Of a stretch of 33,170 bases of DNA, positions 23,686 through 31,098 are shown piece by piece. Below the pieces are notes generated by a model. The model saw only the letters and a list, made by a program, of their open reading frames with translations, had not been told where the DNA came from and ran no database searches. The first letter of the stretch is position 1. Every line of letters starts with the position of its first letter. Made by a program: the position numbers and the translations under genes. The stretch comes from JBAYHA01 sp964605975 (GTDB taxonomy: Bacteria > Patescibacteriota > Patescibacteriia > UBA11705 > JABHMO01): assembly GCA_964605975.1 (NCBI GenBank), contig CAZSER010000003.1, positions 1-33,170 of the forward strand, in the 5' to 3' direction.

Positions 23686-23709
23686 GTGTATCTTTCCGGC
23701 TTCACTTAA
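23686..23709 (+). other. SD-led mini reading frame C within the structured RNA
   Basis: A second AAAAAGGAGGTG (23670-23681), then GTG six nt after GGAGG, opening the seven-residue frame VYLSGFT (Met if initiating) ending in TAA. The terminator stem starts 6 nt after the stop. Translation is not shown. Confidence 0.3.
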
Positions 23710-23715
23710 TGGGAG

Positions 23716-23745
23716 GCCCCACAAACAACGGTTTGTGGGGCTTTA
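23716..23745 (+). terminator. Intrinsic terminator of the structured RNA
   Basis: GCCCCACAAAC (23716-23726) and GTTTGTGGGGC (23731-23741) form a perfect 11-bp stem with the 4-nt loop AACG, followed by TTT and AT-rich sequence. It lies 5 bp before the end of the minus-strand gene at 23751 and may stop transcripts from both sides. Confidence 0.85.
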
Positions 23746-23750
23746 AAATT

Positions 23751-24200
23751 TTATTTTAAATTATCAATTTTTTCTTGCGTCTGTTCGTAAATTTCTTGAC
23801 CTTTTTCTATAACCTCTTGCGTTTTTTGAACTTTTTCGATCGTTTGTTCAACTCTACCTTCCGTTTCTAAATATAAACTTTCAGCATTTTCAACAGTAAT
23901 ATTTAATTCATTTTTGATCTTTTCTTTGATTTCAACCTGATTAAATAAATTATCAAACATTTTTTGTTTATCACCAAAAAAATAGCCTAATAACCCTAAA
24001 ATAATCAAAATAATCCAAAAACAGGAAGAAGAAAAAAATCTTCTTTTTTTGTTTTTAATAGAAATCTCTTTATTAGAAGAAAGGGCTTGTAACTGTTTTC
24101 TTTTTTCTTCTAAATACCTTTTATTCTCCTCGGCAAACTGTAATTCCCTGTCTGTTGGTTGTAAATCTCTTGGCTTATTAGTCCACATTATTTTTCTCAT
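23751..24200 (-). CDS. Membrane-anchored coiled-coil protein, function unknown
   Basis: A 149-residue protein. Residues 1-50 are charged and helical, with a Lys/Arg stretch just before one membrane span (SCFWIILIILGLLGYFFG, about 58-75). Residues 80-149 form a long Glu/Gln/Lys-rich helix, probably a coiled coil (ETEGRVEQTIEKVQKTQEV). By the positive-inside rule, the short N-terminal side is likely cytoplasmic and the coiled coil outside. I do not recognise a family. The start at 24200 overlaps the upstream gene by 23 bp and has an AGGA seven nt before it, a rare SD-like element here; an ATG at 24188 is the alternative. It is the last gene of the manC-mltG group. Confidence 0.7.
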   Translation of the reverse strand: MRKIMWTNKPRDLQPTDRELQFAEENKRYLEEKRKQLQALSSNKEISIKNKKRRFFSSSCFWIILIILGLLGYFFGDKQKMFDNLFNQVEIKEKIKNELNITVENAESLYLETEGRVEQTIEKVQKTQEVIEKGQEIYEQTQEKIDNLK

Positions 24201-24780
24201 TATTTTTTCCTCGATTCATTTTCCAATCATATAAAATTTGTTCTGCTCGTTGTAAGTTTTTCTTGGCCTGATCAAACTTGGTCCGTAAATAACCACCAAA
24301 ATTATTCTTCATCAATTCACCAATAATCAAGCGTACCGTTTCGTGTCCGCGTAAGACATTTTGATAATCATCCTTAATAGTCCAAATTACCATCAACCTC
24401 ACAATTTCCCCCGTTGTATCACTCAAACCACCCAAATATTCTTCCGTTTCAATTTTTAATTCCGAAACTGCCGTTAGTTCTTTGTTTAAACAAAAATCCA
24501 TGAATAGTTTGGCCTCAACAAACTCTTCAATTGAGGCTTTCCAACTACCCTCATTTCTCAATCGTTGATCATTCCCAAATCGATCCTGTAAACTTTTTAA
24601 TCCCTCTAATGATTTTTCATACTTCTCGGTTGCCTCGGCAAAATTACCTCGTTGTAAATCAAAAATTACCTGCTTAGCTAAATGTTGGGCTGATAAACTT
24701 TCTCCAATAATTTTCCGTCTGGATATATCGCCTTCCGCATGATCTGCAAAAACTTTTTTCCAAAATTGCTCATTCATCAT
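24178..24780 (-). CDS. Translin-family (translin/TRAX-like) protein
   Basis: A 200-residue all-helical protein. Its C-terminal half carries the translin pattern: EEYLGGLSDTTGEIVRL, matching the family's Y-L-x-G-(L/I)-x-D-x-T-G-E-(I/L), and later GGYLRTKFDQAKKNLQRAEQ, matching the family's YLR-K-D-x-x-x-x-x-L-x-x-x-E helix. Eukaryotic translin with TRAX forms an octameric RNA-binding nuclease (C3PO); archaeal and bacterial homologues are little studied. Which acidic residues might be catalytic here I cannot say, so RNA binding or cleavage is an inference. It starts 4 bp after mltG and overlaps the next gene. Two adjacent ATG codons offer starts at 24780 or 24777. Confidence 0.8.
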   Translation of the reverse strand: MMNEQFWKKVFADHAEGDISRRKIIGESLSAQHLAKQVIFDLQRGNFAEATEKYEKSLEGLKSLQDRFGNDQRLRNEGSWKASIEEFVEAKLFMDFCLNKELTAVSELKIETEEYLGGLSDTTGEIVRLMVIWTIKDDYQNVLRGHETVRLIIGELMKNNFGGYLRTKFDQAKKNLQRAEQILYDWKMNRGKNNEKNNVD

Positions 24781-24784
24781 AAAT

Positions 24785-25789
24785 TTATTTTAAATATTTG
24801 TATTTATTTAGTACATGCTCATCATGATTTTTACTAAAAATAATTTTATTATCAGGCGTCGTCAAAAAATACCAATAATCTGTTTTTATTGGATAAATAA
24901 CGGCCTTAATTGCCTCTACACTGGGATTACAAATTGGACCCGGAGGAAGACCCTTGTTCTGATAAGTATTATATGCACTTTTAACTTGAAGATCAGCATA
25001 GCTGGGAGCCACAACTCCCTTTTGAGTAATAAAGTTAATCGTAGCATCAGATTGTAGGGGCATTCCAATTTTTAACCTTTTCAGAAAAACATCGGCCACT
25101 TTTTGCCGATTTTCATAACCAAACATCTCTTTTTCCACAATACTGGCCAAAGTAATCACCTCAAAAATTGATTTTCCTTGCTTTTTTATCTCTTCTCTAA
25201 GTTCTTTATCTAACTTAAACTCAAAATTCGTAATCATTTTTTCGACGATATCTTCAATCTTTGAGTTTTCATAAACTCTATAAGTATCCGGATATAAAAA
25301 CCCCTCTAAATCAGCCCCACTGGGCTTATCAAATAAAAATTCGTGAGTTGAATTTTTATATTCTTTGCTAAAACTTAAAAACTCACCTTGTCTAATAAAA
25401 TTATTTTGAGTTAAATAATTATCATAATCAACAATAGTCCACCCTTCTAAAAAAGTTAATGTTATCTCTTTTCTCCCTATAAAAGCATTATTTGTCATCT
25501 TTTCCACCAATGTTTTAATATTCCAATCCGTTCTTAATAAATATTCTCCACTATAAAAATTGTTTTTTTTACCAACGGAAGCAACATAAACCTTAAACCA
25601 AAAAGGCTCCATTAAAAATCCTTCATTTTTTAAGTTTTGGGCAATTTGTTCCACTCCCTGTCCTTTTTCAATTACAAATTCCTTTTCGCCTAATGGATTT
25701 TTATTGTTAATAGAAATCGCCCGATAAAAAAAAATGGTGTATAAAAAGAAAAAAATTAACGATATTTTTAAAATTTTTTTAATTTTCAT
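24785..25789 (-). CDS. mltG: Endolytic murein transglycosylase MltG
   Basis: A membrane-bound lytic transglycosylase (YceG family) that cuts nascent glycan strands and sets their length. The 334 residues include a basic N-terminus, a membrane anchor at about 8-24, a LysM-like part (VIEKGQGVEQIAQNLKNEG, 39-57) and the YceG catalytic domain. The catalytic Glu is E219, in TLASIVEKE, and MPLQSDATINF and NTYQNKGLPPGPI are further family landmarks. It lies 5 bp after manC and 4 bp before the translin-like gene, so all are probably one transcript. ATG start, no SD. Confidence 0.95.
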   Translation of the reverse strand: MKIKKILKISLIFFFLYTIFFYRAISINNKNPLGEKEFVIEKGQGVEQIAQNLKNEGFLMEPFWFKVYVASVGKKNNFYSGEYLLRTDWNIKTLVEKMTNNAFIGRKEITLTFLEGWTIVDYDNYLTQNNFIRQGEFLSFSKEYKNSTHEFLFDKPSGADLEGFLYPDTYRVYENSKIEDIVEKMITNFEFKLDKELREEIKKQGKSIFEVITLASIVEKEMFGYENRQKVADVFLKRLKIGMPLQSDATINFITQKGVVAPSYADLQVKSAYNTYQNKGLPPGPICNPSVEAIKAVIYPIKTDYWYFLTTPDNKIIFSKNHDEHVLNKYKYLK

Positions 25790-25794
25790 ACTAA

Positions 25795-26880
25795 TTATAA
25801 CAAATTGTCATTGCCTAGCTCTTTAAATGTTTGGACAATCTTCTTTATTTTTTGCGATTTACTTTTGGGACAAATCAATAAAGCGTCCGGCGTGTCAACA
25901 ATTACTAAGTCTGTAACATCAACCGCTACAACTGTTCTATTTCCGCCAGAATAAACCAAGCAATCACCTGTATCAATGCCCAAAAAATCACCCTTAGCTA
26001 AATTTCCTTTATCATCAACCTTATTTTTTTGTGCTTGATACAAAGCATCAAAAGAACCAACATCACTCCAACCAAAATCAGCTTTCAAAATAAAAACTTT
26101 TTCGGGAGAAATTTTTTCGGTAATCACATAATCAAATGAATTTTTTTGTAATTGTGAAAAATGCTTATTGATCTTTTCGGTGCTTTCTAACTTAAAAGCT
26201 TCCACTATATTTTGTAAATTTTCATAATCTTTTGGCGAATGCGTCGCAAAAGCATCCAAAATTTTTTTTGGTGTCCACATATAATAAGACGCATGCCAAA
26301 GATAATCACCTCTTTGTAAATACCTCTTTGCCAAATCAAACTCTGGTTTTTCTGTATGTCCAAGAAAATCATAGACTTCTACACCTTCATCATTTTCCAC
26401 CAATTTGCCAATATGTGTATAGCCAAGTGCTGTACTTGGAAAAGTTGGCGTCACGGCAATATCAACCATTTTCCCCGTTGTTTTAATTAGCTCTTCCGCC
26501 TTATCTAAAAGACTTAAAAACTTCTCAACATTACCAATATAATGATCACTTGGAATAAAAGCTATTGGCTCCCCAGATAAACCCAAACTTAGAAATTTAG
26601 CAGAAACAAACCCCATTGCCGGAGCAGTATCGCGTCTTTCTGGTTCAATAATAAAATGATCATCCTCCACAATTGGTAATAACTCTTTTGCTTCCAAAAA
26701 CAAATCCTCATTTAAACAAACATAAATATCATCCGCCCCATAACGAACTCTTAATCTATCATAAGTATCTTCTAACATTGTCTTTTCACCAACTAAACAA
26801 CAAAACTGTTTTGGTTTTTTTTCTCGACTAAGTGGCCATAATCTTGTTCCTCCGCCTCCGGCCATGATAATAATTTTCAT
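25795..26880 (-). CDS. manC: Mannose-1-phosphate guanylyltransferase
   Basis: A sugar-nucleotide transferase that makes GDP-mannose from mannose-1-phosphate and GTP, a precursor of surface glycans. The N-terminal signature AGGGGTRLWPLSREKKPKQF (7-26) binds the nucleotide; IAFIPSDHYIG, FLGHTEKP and LKADFGWSDVGSFDAL are further landmarks. At 361 residues it has only the transferase domain and lacks the C-terminal phosphomannose isomerase domain of bifunctional enzymes. It is the first gene of the group ending at 23751. The rest of the GDP-mannose pathway is not in this window. The symbol is by function. Confidence 0.92.
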   Translation of the reverse strand: MKIIIMAGGGGTRLWPLSREKKPKQFCCLVGEKTMLEDTYDRLRVRYGADDIYVCLNEDLFLEAKELLPIVEDDHFIIEPERRDTAPAMGFVSAKFLSLGLSGEPIAFIPSDHYIGNVEKFLSLLDKAEELIKTTGKMVDIAVTPTFPSTALGYTHIGKLVENDEGVEVYDFLGHTEKPEFDLAKRYLQRGDYLWHASYYMWTPKKILDAFATHSPKDYENLQNIVEAFKLESTEKINKHFSQLQKNSFDYVITEKISPEKVFILKADFGWSDVGSFDALYQAQKNKVDDKGNLAKGDFLGIDTGDCLVYSGGNRTVVAVDVTDLVIVDTPDALLICPKSKSQKIKKIVQTFKELGNDNLL

Positions 26881-26912
26881 AAAATTAGGTCAAAAATATT
26901 TTTCCTACTTAT

Positions 26913-26941
26913 ATTCTACCTTTTTTTTTACAATTCGCCAA
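26913..26941 (-). promoter_or_regulatory. Promoter of the manC-mltG-translin group
   Basis: On the minus strand, TTGGCG (26936-26941), a 17-bp spacer and TAGAAT (26913-26918). Transcription would start about 25 nt before the manC start codon. Confidence 0.55.
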
Positions 26942-26952
26942 ACTTTTTATAT

Positions 26953-26981
26953 TTGACTTAATTTATTAAATTTTGTAAAGT
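26953..26981 (+). promoter_or_regulatory. Promoter of the small membrane peptide gene
   Basis: TTGACT (26953-26958), a 17-bp spacer and TAAAGT (26976-26981). Its -35 box lies 11 bp from that of the manC promoter, back to back. The leader would be about 65 nt. Confidence 0.55.
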
Positions 26982-27054
26982 AACAACACGTTTAATTTCG
27001 GCAAAAAAGGTTCTTCGACATTTAAATTTTTAAAACTCTTTTTGGAGGTGACTC

Positions 27055-27216
27055 ATGACTTGGTGGATGATTCTATTGCTGGTTCTGGTTTATTTGAGTG
27101 TTGGTTATATTATTGGCGCAGCGACAGAATTTGAGAATGAACACGGTAACGGCAATTTTACCAAGAGTAAATCCGGAGGAATCAAATTTATCCTGCTACA
27201 GAAAATTTTAGAATAA
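27055..27216 (+). CDS. Small single-span membrane protein (53 residues)
   Basis: A short gene starting at the ATG at 27055 and ending with TAA at 27214-27216. Residues 1-22 (MTWWMILLLVLVYLSVGYII and on) are one strongly hydrophobic helix; the rest is hydrophilic with several Gly, Asn, Lys and Glu. GGAGGTGA lies six nt before the ATG, counted from GGAGG, the only strong SD among the protein genes of this window. It also has a promoter and a shared terminator, a full set of expression signals for a tiny gene. I recognise no family. It could be a regulatory or envelope-stress micropeptide or a toxin-like peptide, but nothing in the sequence decides this. Confidence 0.68.
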   Translation: MTWWMILLLVLVYLSVGYIIGAATEFENEHGNGNFTKSKSGGIKFILLQKILE

Positions 27217-27260
27217 AACCAATTCCCCCAGCTTCAACAACTCGATACAAATAGAAAACA

Positions 27261-27293
27261 AAAATCCACAGCCAAAGACTGGTGGATTTTTTT
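27261..27293. terminator. Bidirectional intrinsic terminator
   Basis: AAAATCCAC (27261-27269) and GTGGATTTT (27282-27290) form a perfect 9-bp stem with a 12-nt loop, followed by more T on the plus strand and by AT-rich sequence on the minus strand. It lies between two convergent genes, the 53-residue peptide gene and uppP, and probably ends both. Confidence 0.82.
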
Positions 27294-27303
27294 ATTTAAC
27301 AAA

Positions 27304-28125
27304 TTACTTTATAAAGAGAAACAACAAAACTCCCAGTGCCAAAATTATTCGATAATAGGCAAAAGGTTTTAAAGAATATTTTTGTAAGATTTTCAAAAAA
27401 TATTTAATAACTAACAACCCAAAAAGCAAACTACTTAAAACTCCCAAAATTAAAATATTCCAATCCTGATAAGTTAATACTCCCCAATTAAATTTACCAA
27501 ATTTTAACAGAACAGCTCCTAAAATTGTCGGAATACTCAACAAAAAAGAGAACCTCGCCGCTTCAATCTTCTTTAAATTAAAACTTAAACCTGCTATAAT
27601 AGTAATACCGGAACGAGAAACACCAGGGATAAAAGCCAAAGTTTGAGCAACTCCAATCAAAAAAGCTCGTTTAAAAGTTAAATTTGCAAAAAACTCATGG
27701 CCATCTTTTCGCTTTTTACTTGAAAAATATAAAAACAATAAAGCAACAAAAACTAACATGATTAAAACTACGATTATATTGCGACTTTTATCTTCAATTC
27801 TTTCTCCAAAAAACAATCCAACAAAAATGGCTGGAATAGTAGCCCCAAAAAGCATCGAAAGCTCTTGACTTGAATGTTTGTTAATTTTTTCTTTTTGAAA
27901 AAAGAAACACCAAGTTGTTTTTAAATAACGCCAAACATCTTTTCTAAAATAACCGATTACCGCCAACAAAGTTCCCAAATGCAAAGCTAAATCAAAAATA
28001 ACTTTTTGCGAAAAATTTATCTGCCAAACTTCATGTAAAATAAGCAAATGGCCGGAACTGGAAATTGGTAAGAACTCTGTGACCGCTTGTAAAAACCCGA
28101 AAAATATAACACCAACTTCATTCAT
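27304..28125 (-). CDS. uppP: Undecaprenyl-diphosphatase UppP (BacA)
   Basis: A membrane phosphatase that recycles the lipid carrier undecaprenyl diphosphate for wall synthesis; in other bacteria it gives bacitracin resistance. The 273 residues form about seven or eight spans. Both active-site motifs are intact: AVTEFLPISSSGH (14-26, with E17 and S22-S24) and PGVSRSG (167-173). The start at 28125 is only 19 bp from the start of the divergent DUF212 gene, so the two promoters must lie within each other's coding ends. No SD is seen. Confidence 0.96.
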   Translation of the reverse strand: MNEVGVIFFGFLQAVTEFLPISSSGHLLILHEVWQINFSQKVIFDLALHLGTLLAVIGYFRKDVWRYLKTTWCFFFQKEKINKHSSQELSMLFGATIPAIFVGLFFGERIEDKSRNIIVVLIMLVFVALLFLYFSSKKRKDGHEFFANLTFKRAFLIGVAQTLAFIPGVSRSGITIIAGLSFNLKKIEAARFSFLLSIPTILGAVLLKFGKFNWGVLTYQDWNILILGVLSSLLFGLLVIKYFLKILQKYSLKPFAYYRIILALGVLLFLFIK

Positions 28126-28144
28126 AAAAAATAATTTAAAAAAT

Positions 28145-28570
28145 ATGACTTACAAAATTATTATTGGTAGCTTATGTGCCGTTTTATTAACCCAAGTTAT
28201 AAAACTAATCATTGACGCCAAAAATCACAAATTTTCATGGTCAGATCTAAATCGTTATGGTGGAATGCCATCTAGCCATACCTCTTTTGTCGTTTCTCTT
28301 ACCGTTCTAATTGGTTATTACGAAGGTTGGGAAAGTGGCGTTTTTGCCGTTTCTGTTGTCCTGGCAATTTTAACCATGCGAGATGCGGCCGGTTTTCGTA
28401 TGAATCTAGGAAAACATGCTACCGAATTAAACAAGCTGATTACCGAAATAAAACCAGAAAAAAGTTTTGATTTTGAAAGATTATCGGAACGACTTGGCCA
28501 CACGCCTATTCAAGTCTTTGTCGGTTCTATTATTGGTTTTATTGTTGCTTTTATTACTATTTTATTATAA
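28145..28570 (+). CDS. DUF212 divergent PAP2-family membrane protein
   Basis: A 141-residue protein of the DUF212 (YuiD-like, acid-phosphatase-related) family. The signature GGMPSSHTSFVVSLTVLIGYYEG is followed by LTMRDAAGFRMNLGKHATELN, matching the family's motifs around a conserved PSSH and DA-G-R. Four or so membrane spans are predicted. PAP2 relatives remove phosphate from lipid phosphates; DUF212 activity is not well defined. Divergent pairing with uppP suggests a role in lipid-carrier metabolism. The frame is open from 28079, but that would overlap uppP; the ATG at 28145 gives the family's normal start. Confidence 0.88.
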   Translation: MTYKIIIGSLCAVLLTQVIKLIIDAKNHKFSWSDLNRYGGMPSSHTSFVVSLTVLIGYYEGWESGVFAVSVVLAILTMRDAAGFRMNLGKHATELNKLITEIKPEKSFDFERLSERLGHTPIQVFVGSIIGFIVAFITILL

Positions 28571-28579
28571 AAACTTATT

Positions 28580-29446
28580 CTATTTTTGACATTTATCACA
28601 GTAGCTGGAAGTTCTTCCCGCTACTTTTGTTTTTTTTATTTTTTCTTGACAAGAAAAACAACTTTGTCCATAACGACCATAAACTTTTAAATAGTTCTGA
28701 AAATTACCTTTCCCACCTTTTACTGTTCGATAATCACTAAATGTAGTTCCCTTATTTTTAATTGCTAAAAGCAAGATTTCTCGACAATTTGTAAATAACT
28801 TATCTTTTTCCGTCTTACTTAATGTTTTTATTAATCTGGTAGGCTTAACACCGGAAGAAAAACATACTTCATCAGCATAAATATTCCCCAACCCCAGAAT
28901 AATTTTTTGATCCAACAAAAAAGATTTTATTTTTGTTCGTTCTTTTTTCTTTAACGCTTGATAAAAAAAATCCTTAGTAAACTCTTTTTTTATTGGTTCG
29001 ACTCCATACTTTTTCTTTATTATTTCTAGCCCCTCATAATCAACTAAATCAAAATATCCAAATTTACGAATATCATTAAAAAAAAGCTGTGAACCATCAA
29101 AAAAACTTATCACTACCTTGGTAAATTTATTTGGTAAAAATAGTTGCTCTTTGAAGGGATGTCCCCAGCCAATAGCTTTACTTTTTTCTCTGTTTTGAAA
29201 AACCAACTGCCCTGTCATTTTTAAATGAATCAATAAAAATTCGCTACCAACAAAAAAAACTAACAATTTCCCAATCCTATCAATATCAGAAAAATTCCCC
29301 CCTTTTATTTTTTTTATAACAAGTGAGCTGCTTGGTCTTATTTTTTTTTCAAAATCTTTAGTAATTTCAATGTTAACTATTTTTTTATTTAAAACATTTT
29401 TCAATAAACCTTTTCTAATTGTTTCTACCTCTGGCAACTCTGGCAT
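28580..29446 (-). CDS. mutM: Formamidopyrimidine-DNA glycosylase
   Basis: A base-excision repair enzyme that removes 8-oxoguanine and formamidopyrimidines and cuts the strand (AP lyase). The N-terminus MPELPEVETIRKGL has the catalytic Pro2 and Glu3 (after removal of Met). K60, in RIGK, is the conserved lysine. The helix-two-turn-helix part contains LLDQKIILGLGNIYADE. The C-terminal zinc finger has C263, C266, C283 and C286, with R278 in its loop. The 288 residues are a slightly long normal size. It lies 9 bp after the phosphoglycerate mutase gene and faces the DUF212 gene, with only 9 bp between the stops. Confidence 0.97.
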   Translation of the reverse strand: MPELPEVETIRKGLLKNVLNKKIVNIEITKDFEKKIRPSSSLVIKKIKGGNFSDIDRIGKLLVFFVGSEFLLIHLKMTGQLVFQNREKSKAIGWGHPFKEQLFLPNKFTKVVISFFDGSQLFFNDIRKFGYFDLVDYEGLEIIKKKYGVEPIKKEFTKDFFYQALKKKERTKIKSFLLDQKIILGLGNIYADEVCFSSGVKPTRLIKTLSKTEKDKLFTNCREILLLAIKNKGTTFSDYRTVKGGKGNFQNYLKVYGRYGQSCFSCQEKIKKTKVAGRTSSYCDKCQK

Positions 29447-29455
29447 AAATATATT

Positions 29456-31048
29456 TTAATCAACTAACGGTTTTCCCGTCATATCAATGGGAATTTCTAA
29501 ATTCATTATTTTTAAAATTGTTGGAGCAACATCAGTTAACAAACCGATCGGCTGGATTAAACTTAAATCATGCCCAACCAAATCAACATCTTCTATCGTC
29601 TTCCCTTCAAAATCTTTACCTACAATAATTAGTGGTACTGGATTAGTACTATGCTCTTTGTCCATCTCGGAAGTTTGTAAATTAAAAAGTTCTTCCGCAT
29701 TACCATGATCAGCTGTAACTAAAGCCACACCATTTTTTTCTAAAATTACATTTATTAACTCCCCTAAACATTTATCAACAAACTCTACGGCTTGAATAGT
29801 CGCCGGCAAATTTCCAGTATGTCCAACCATGTCAGGATTAGCAAAGTTAACAACAATAAAATCATACTTATCTCTAACAATCTCTTTTACTAAATTTTCC
29901 GTAATCTTTTTCGCAGACATTTCTGGAGTTTCAGCATAAGAATCAACTCTTGGAGAAGGAATCACCACCCGATCTTCATTTTCAAAAGGATTTTCAACCC
30001 CTCCAGAAAAAAAGAAAGTGACATGAGCATATTTTTCTGTTTCCGCAATATGTAATTGTTTTAAACCATGCTCGGAAATAACCTTTGGCAAAGATGTTTT
30101 AATCTCTTCTCTAGGGAAAATAACTTCTACCGGTAATCCATCCTCAAACTCCGTCATGGTAGCAAAAAAAAGATTATTAATTTTATTACCACGATTAAAT
30201 TTATCAATATCTTCACTTATAAATGCTTTAGTAAGTTCCCTCCCCCGATCGGCACGATAATTAAAAAAGATAACGGCATCGCCATTTCTAACTCGTGAAC
30301 TTTCTCTATTTTTTCCAATAGTACATGGGACAAACTCTTCGTCATAAACTTTTTCTTCATACGATTGACTTATTGCTTCTCCGAAATTAACAAAATTATC
30401 TTCAGAAACTCCATCCACTATGGTACGATAAGATTTCTCTACTCTCTCCCAATGATTATCTCTATCCATGGCATACAAACGACCGTGAATCGTTGCAATA
30501 TAACCAACTTTAAATTTTTTTGTCTTTTCTTCTATTTCTTTTAAAAAATTTAAACCACTATTAAAAGGAGTATCTCGTCCATCCAAAATAGCATGGATTG
30601 GAACATCCTTTAACCCCTGTTGTTGCGCAAACTCTAATAAAGCAAATAAGTGAACCAAAGAACTATGGACTTTCCCTTCACTACACAATCCCAAAAGATG
30701 AAACCTACCATTGTTTTTTTTGACATGTTCTACTGCTCTTAACAAAGTTTCATTTTCAAAAAAAGAGCCATCATCTATTGCTTTAGTAATTCTAGGTAAA
30801 TTCTGATAAAAAATTTTTCCCACTCCCAAATTAAGATGTCCGACTTCAGAATTTCCAACTTCTCCCCAAGAAAGCCCTACCGACTCTCCTGAAGCTAATA
30901 AAGTCATAGCAGGATAAGAACTAACCAGTTTTTGAAAATTAGGAGTTTTTGCTAAAGTAATCGCATTCCCTTCCGCCGGAGGCGCAATCCCCCAGCCATC
31001 CAAAATAATCAAAACAACCGGCCTTGGTCTTCTTTGCATATTTATCAT
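29456..31048 (-). CDS. gpmI: Cofactor-independent phosphoglycerate mutase, copy 1
   Basis: A manganese-dependent enzyme that interconverts 3- and 2-phosphoglycerate in glycolysis. The 530 residues are a normal length. The alkaline-phosphatase-like metal site is complete: D17 in ILDGWG, the nucleophile S67 in VGNSEVGHLN, the Asp and His in NFANPDMVGHTGN, the DH in VTADHGNAEE and the late His in EHSTNPVP. An ATG three codons on (31039) is an equal start candidate. Copy 2 lies 50 bp upstream. The active-site flank (GVGKIFYQNLPRI) differs from that of copy 2. Confidence 0.95.
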   Translation of the reverse strand: MINMQRRPRPVVLIILDGWGIAPPAEGNAITLAKTPNFQKLVSSYPAMTLLASGESVGLSWGEVGNSEVGHLNLGVGKIFYQNLPRITKAIDDGSFFENETLLRAVEHVKKNNGRFHLLGLCSEGKVHSSLVHLFALLEFAQQQGLKDVPIHAILDGRDTPFNSGLNFLKEIEEKTKKFKVGYIATIHGRLYAMDRDNHWERVEKSYRTIVDGVSEDNFVNFGEAISQSYEEKVYDEEFVPCTIGKNRESSRVRNGDAVIFFNYRADRGRELTKAFISEDIDKFNRGNKINNLFFATMTEFEDGLPVEVIFPREEIKTSLPKVISEHGLKQLHIAETEKYAHVTFFFSGGVENPFENEDRVVIPSPRVDSYAETPEMSAKKITENLVKEIVRDKYDFIVVNFANPDMVGHTGNLPATIQAVEFVDKCLGELINVILEKNGVALVTADHGNAEELFNLQTSEMDKEHSTNPVPLIIVGKDFEGKTIEDVDLVGHDLSLIQPIGLLTDVAPTILKIMNLEIPIDMTGKPLVD

Positions 31049-31098
31049 TATTTATTTATAAAAAATTTTTCTTTTACAAATCTTCTAAACATTTAAAT

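Larger units (their letters stand above)
23315..23745 (+). ncRNA. Structured RNA of about 430 nt, class not recognised
   Basis: An independent transcription unit between a consensus promoter and a strong terminator, richer in G+C than its surroundings and without a convincing protein frame. Structure seen by eye: a 9-bp 5' hairpin (23315-23323 with 23331-23339); a 10-bp helix (23410-23419 with 23444-23453) whose loop can form a pseudoknot; an 8-bp helix (23535-23542 with 23576-23583); a GCGA-capped hairpin (23595-23622); a long hairpin (23633-23661); and the terminator. Two units repeat AGAGATyCkCCyTrAATAA-like, AAGTCCAGT and AAAAAGGAGGTG motifs. It lacks the signatures of tmRNA, RNase P RNA, SRP RNA and 6S RNA. 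The gene to its right is on the other strand, so it is not a riboswitch leader. Function unknown; transcription and folding are predictions. Confidence 0.72.

Noticed and set aside
23521..23709. An open frame of about 62 codons in the structured RNA, ending in TAA at 23707-23709
   Set aside because: It has no ATG, no SD at a proper distance before an in-frame start other than weak internal TTG or GTG codons, a sequence without family resemblance, and codon use unlike the AT-rich genes around it. The same bases form strong helices.
23315..23745. RNase P RNA, because of GAAAGTCC at 23556-23563
   Set aside because: The other universal RNase P boxes (the ACAGAA and GATGAATGACTG type segments and the P4 partner) are not found; the match is 8 nt only.
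23315..23745. tmRNA, because of tandem pseudoknots and short reading frames
   Set aside because: There is no tRNA-like acceptor or T-loop (no GGTTCGA) and no tag frame ending in an Ala-Ala type sequence, and the 3' end is a terminator instead of CCA.
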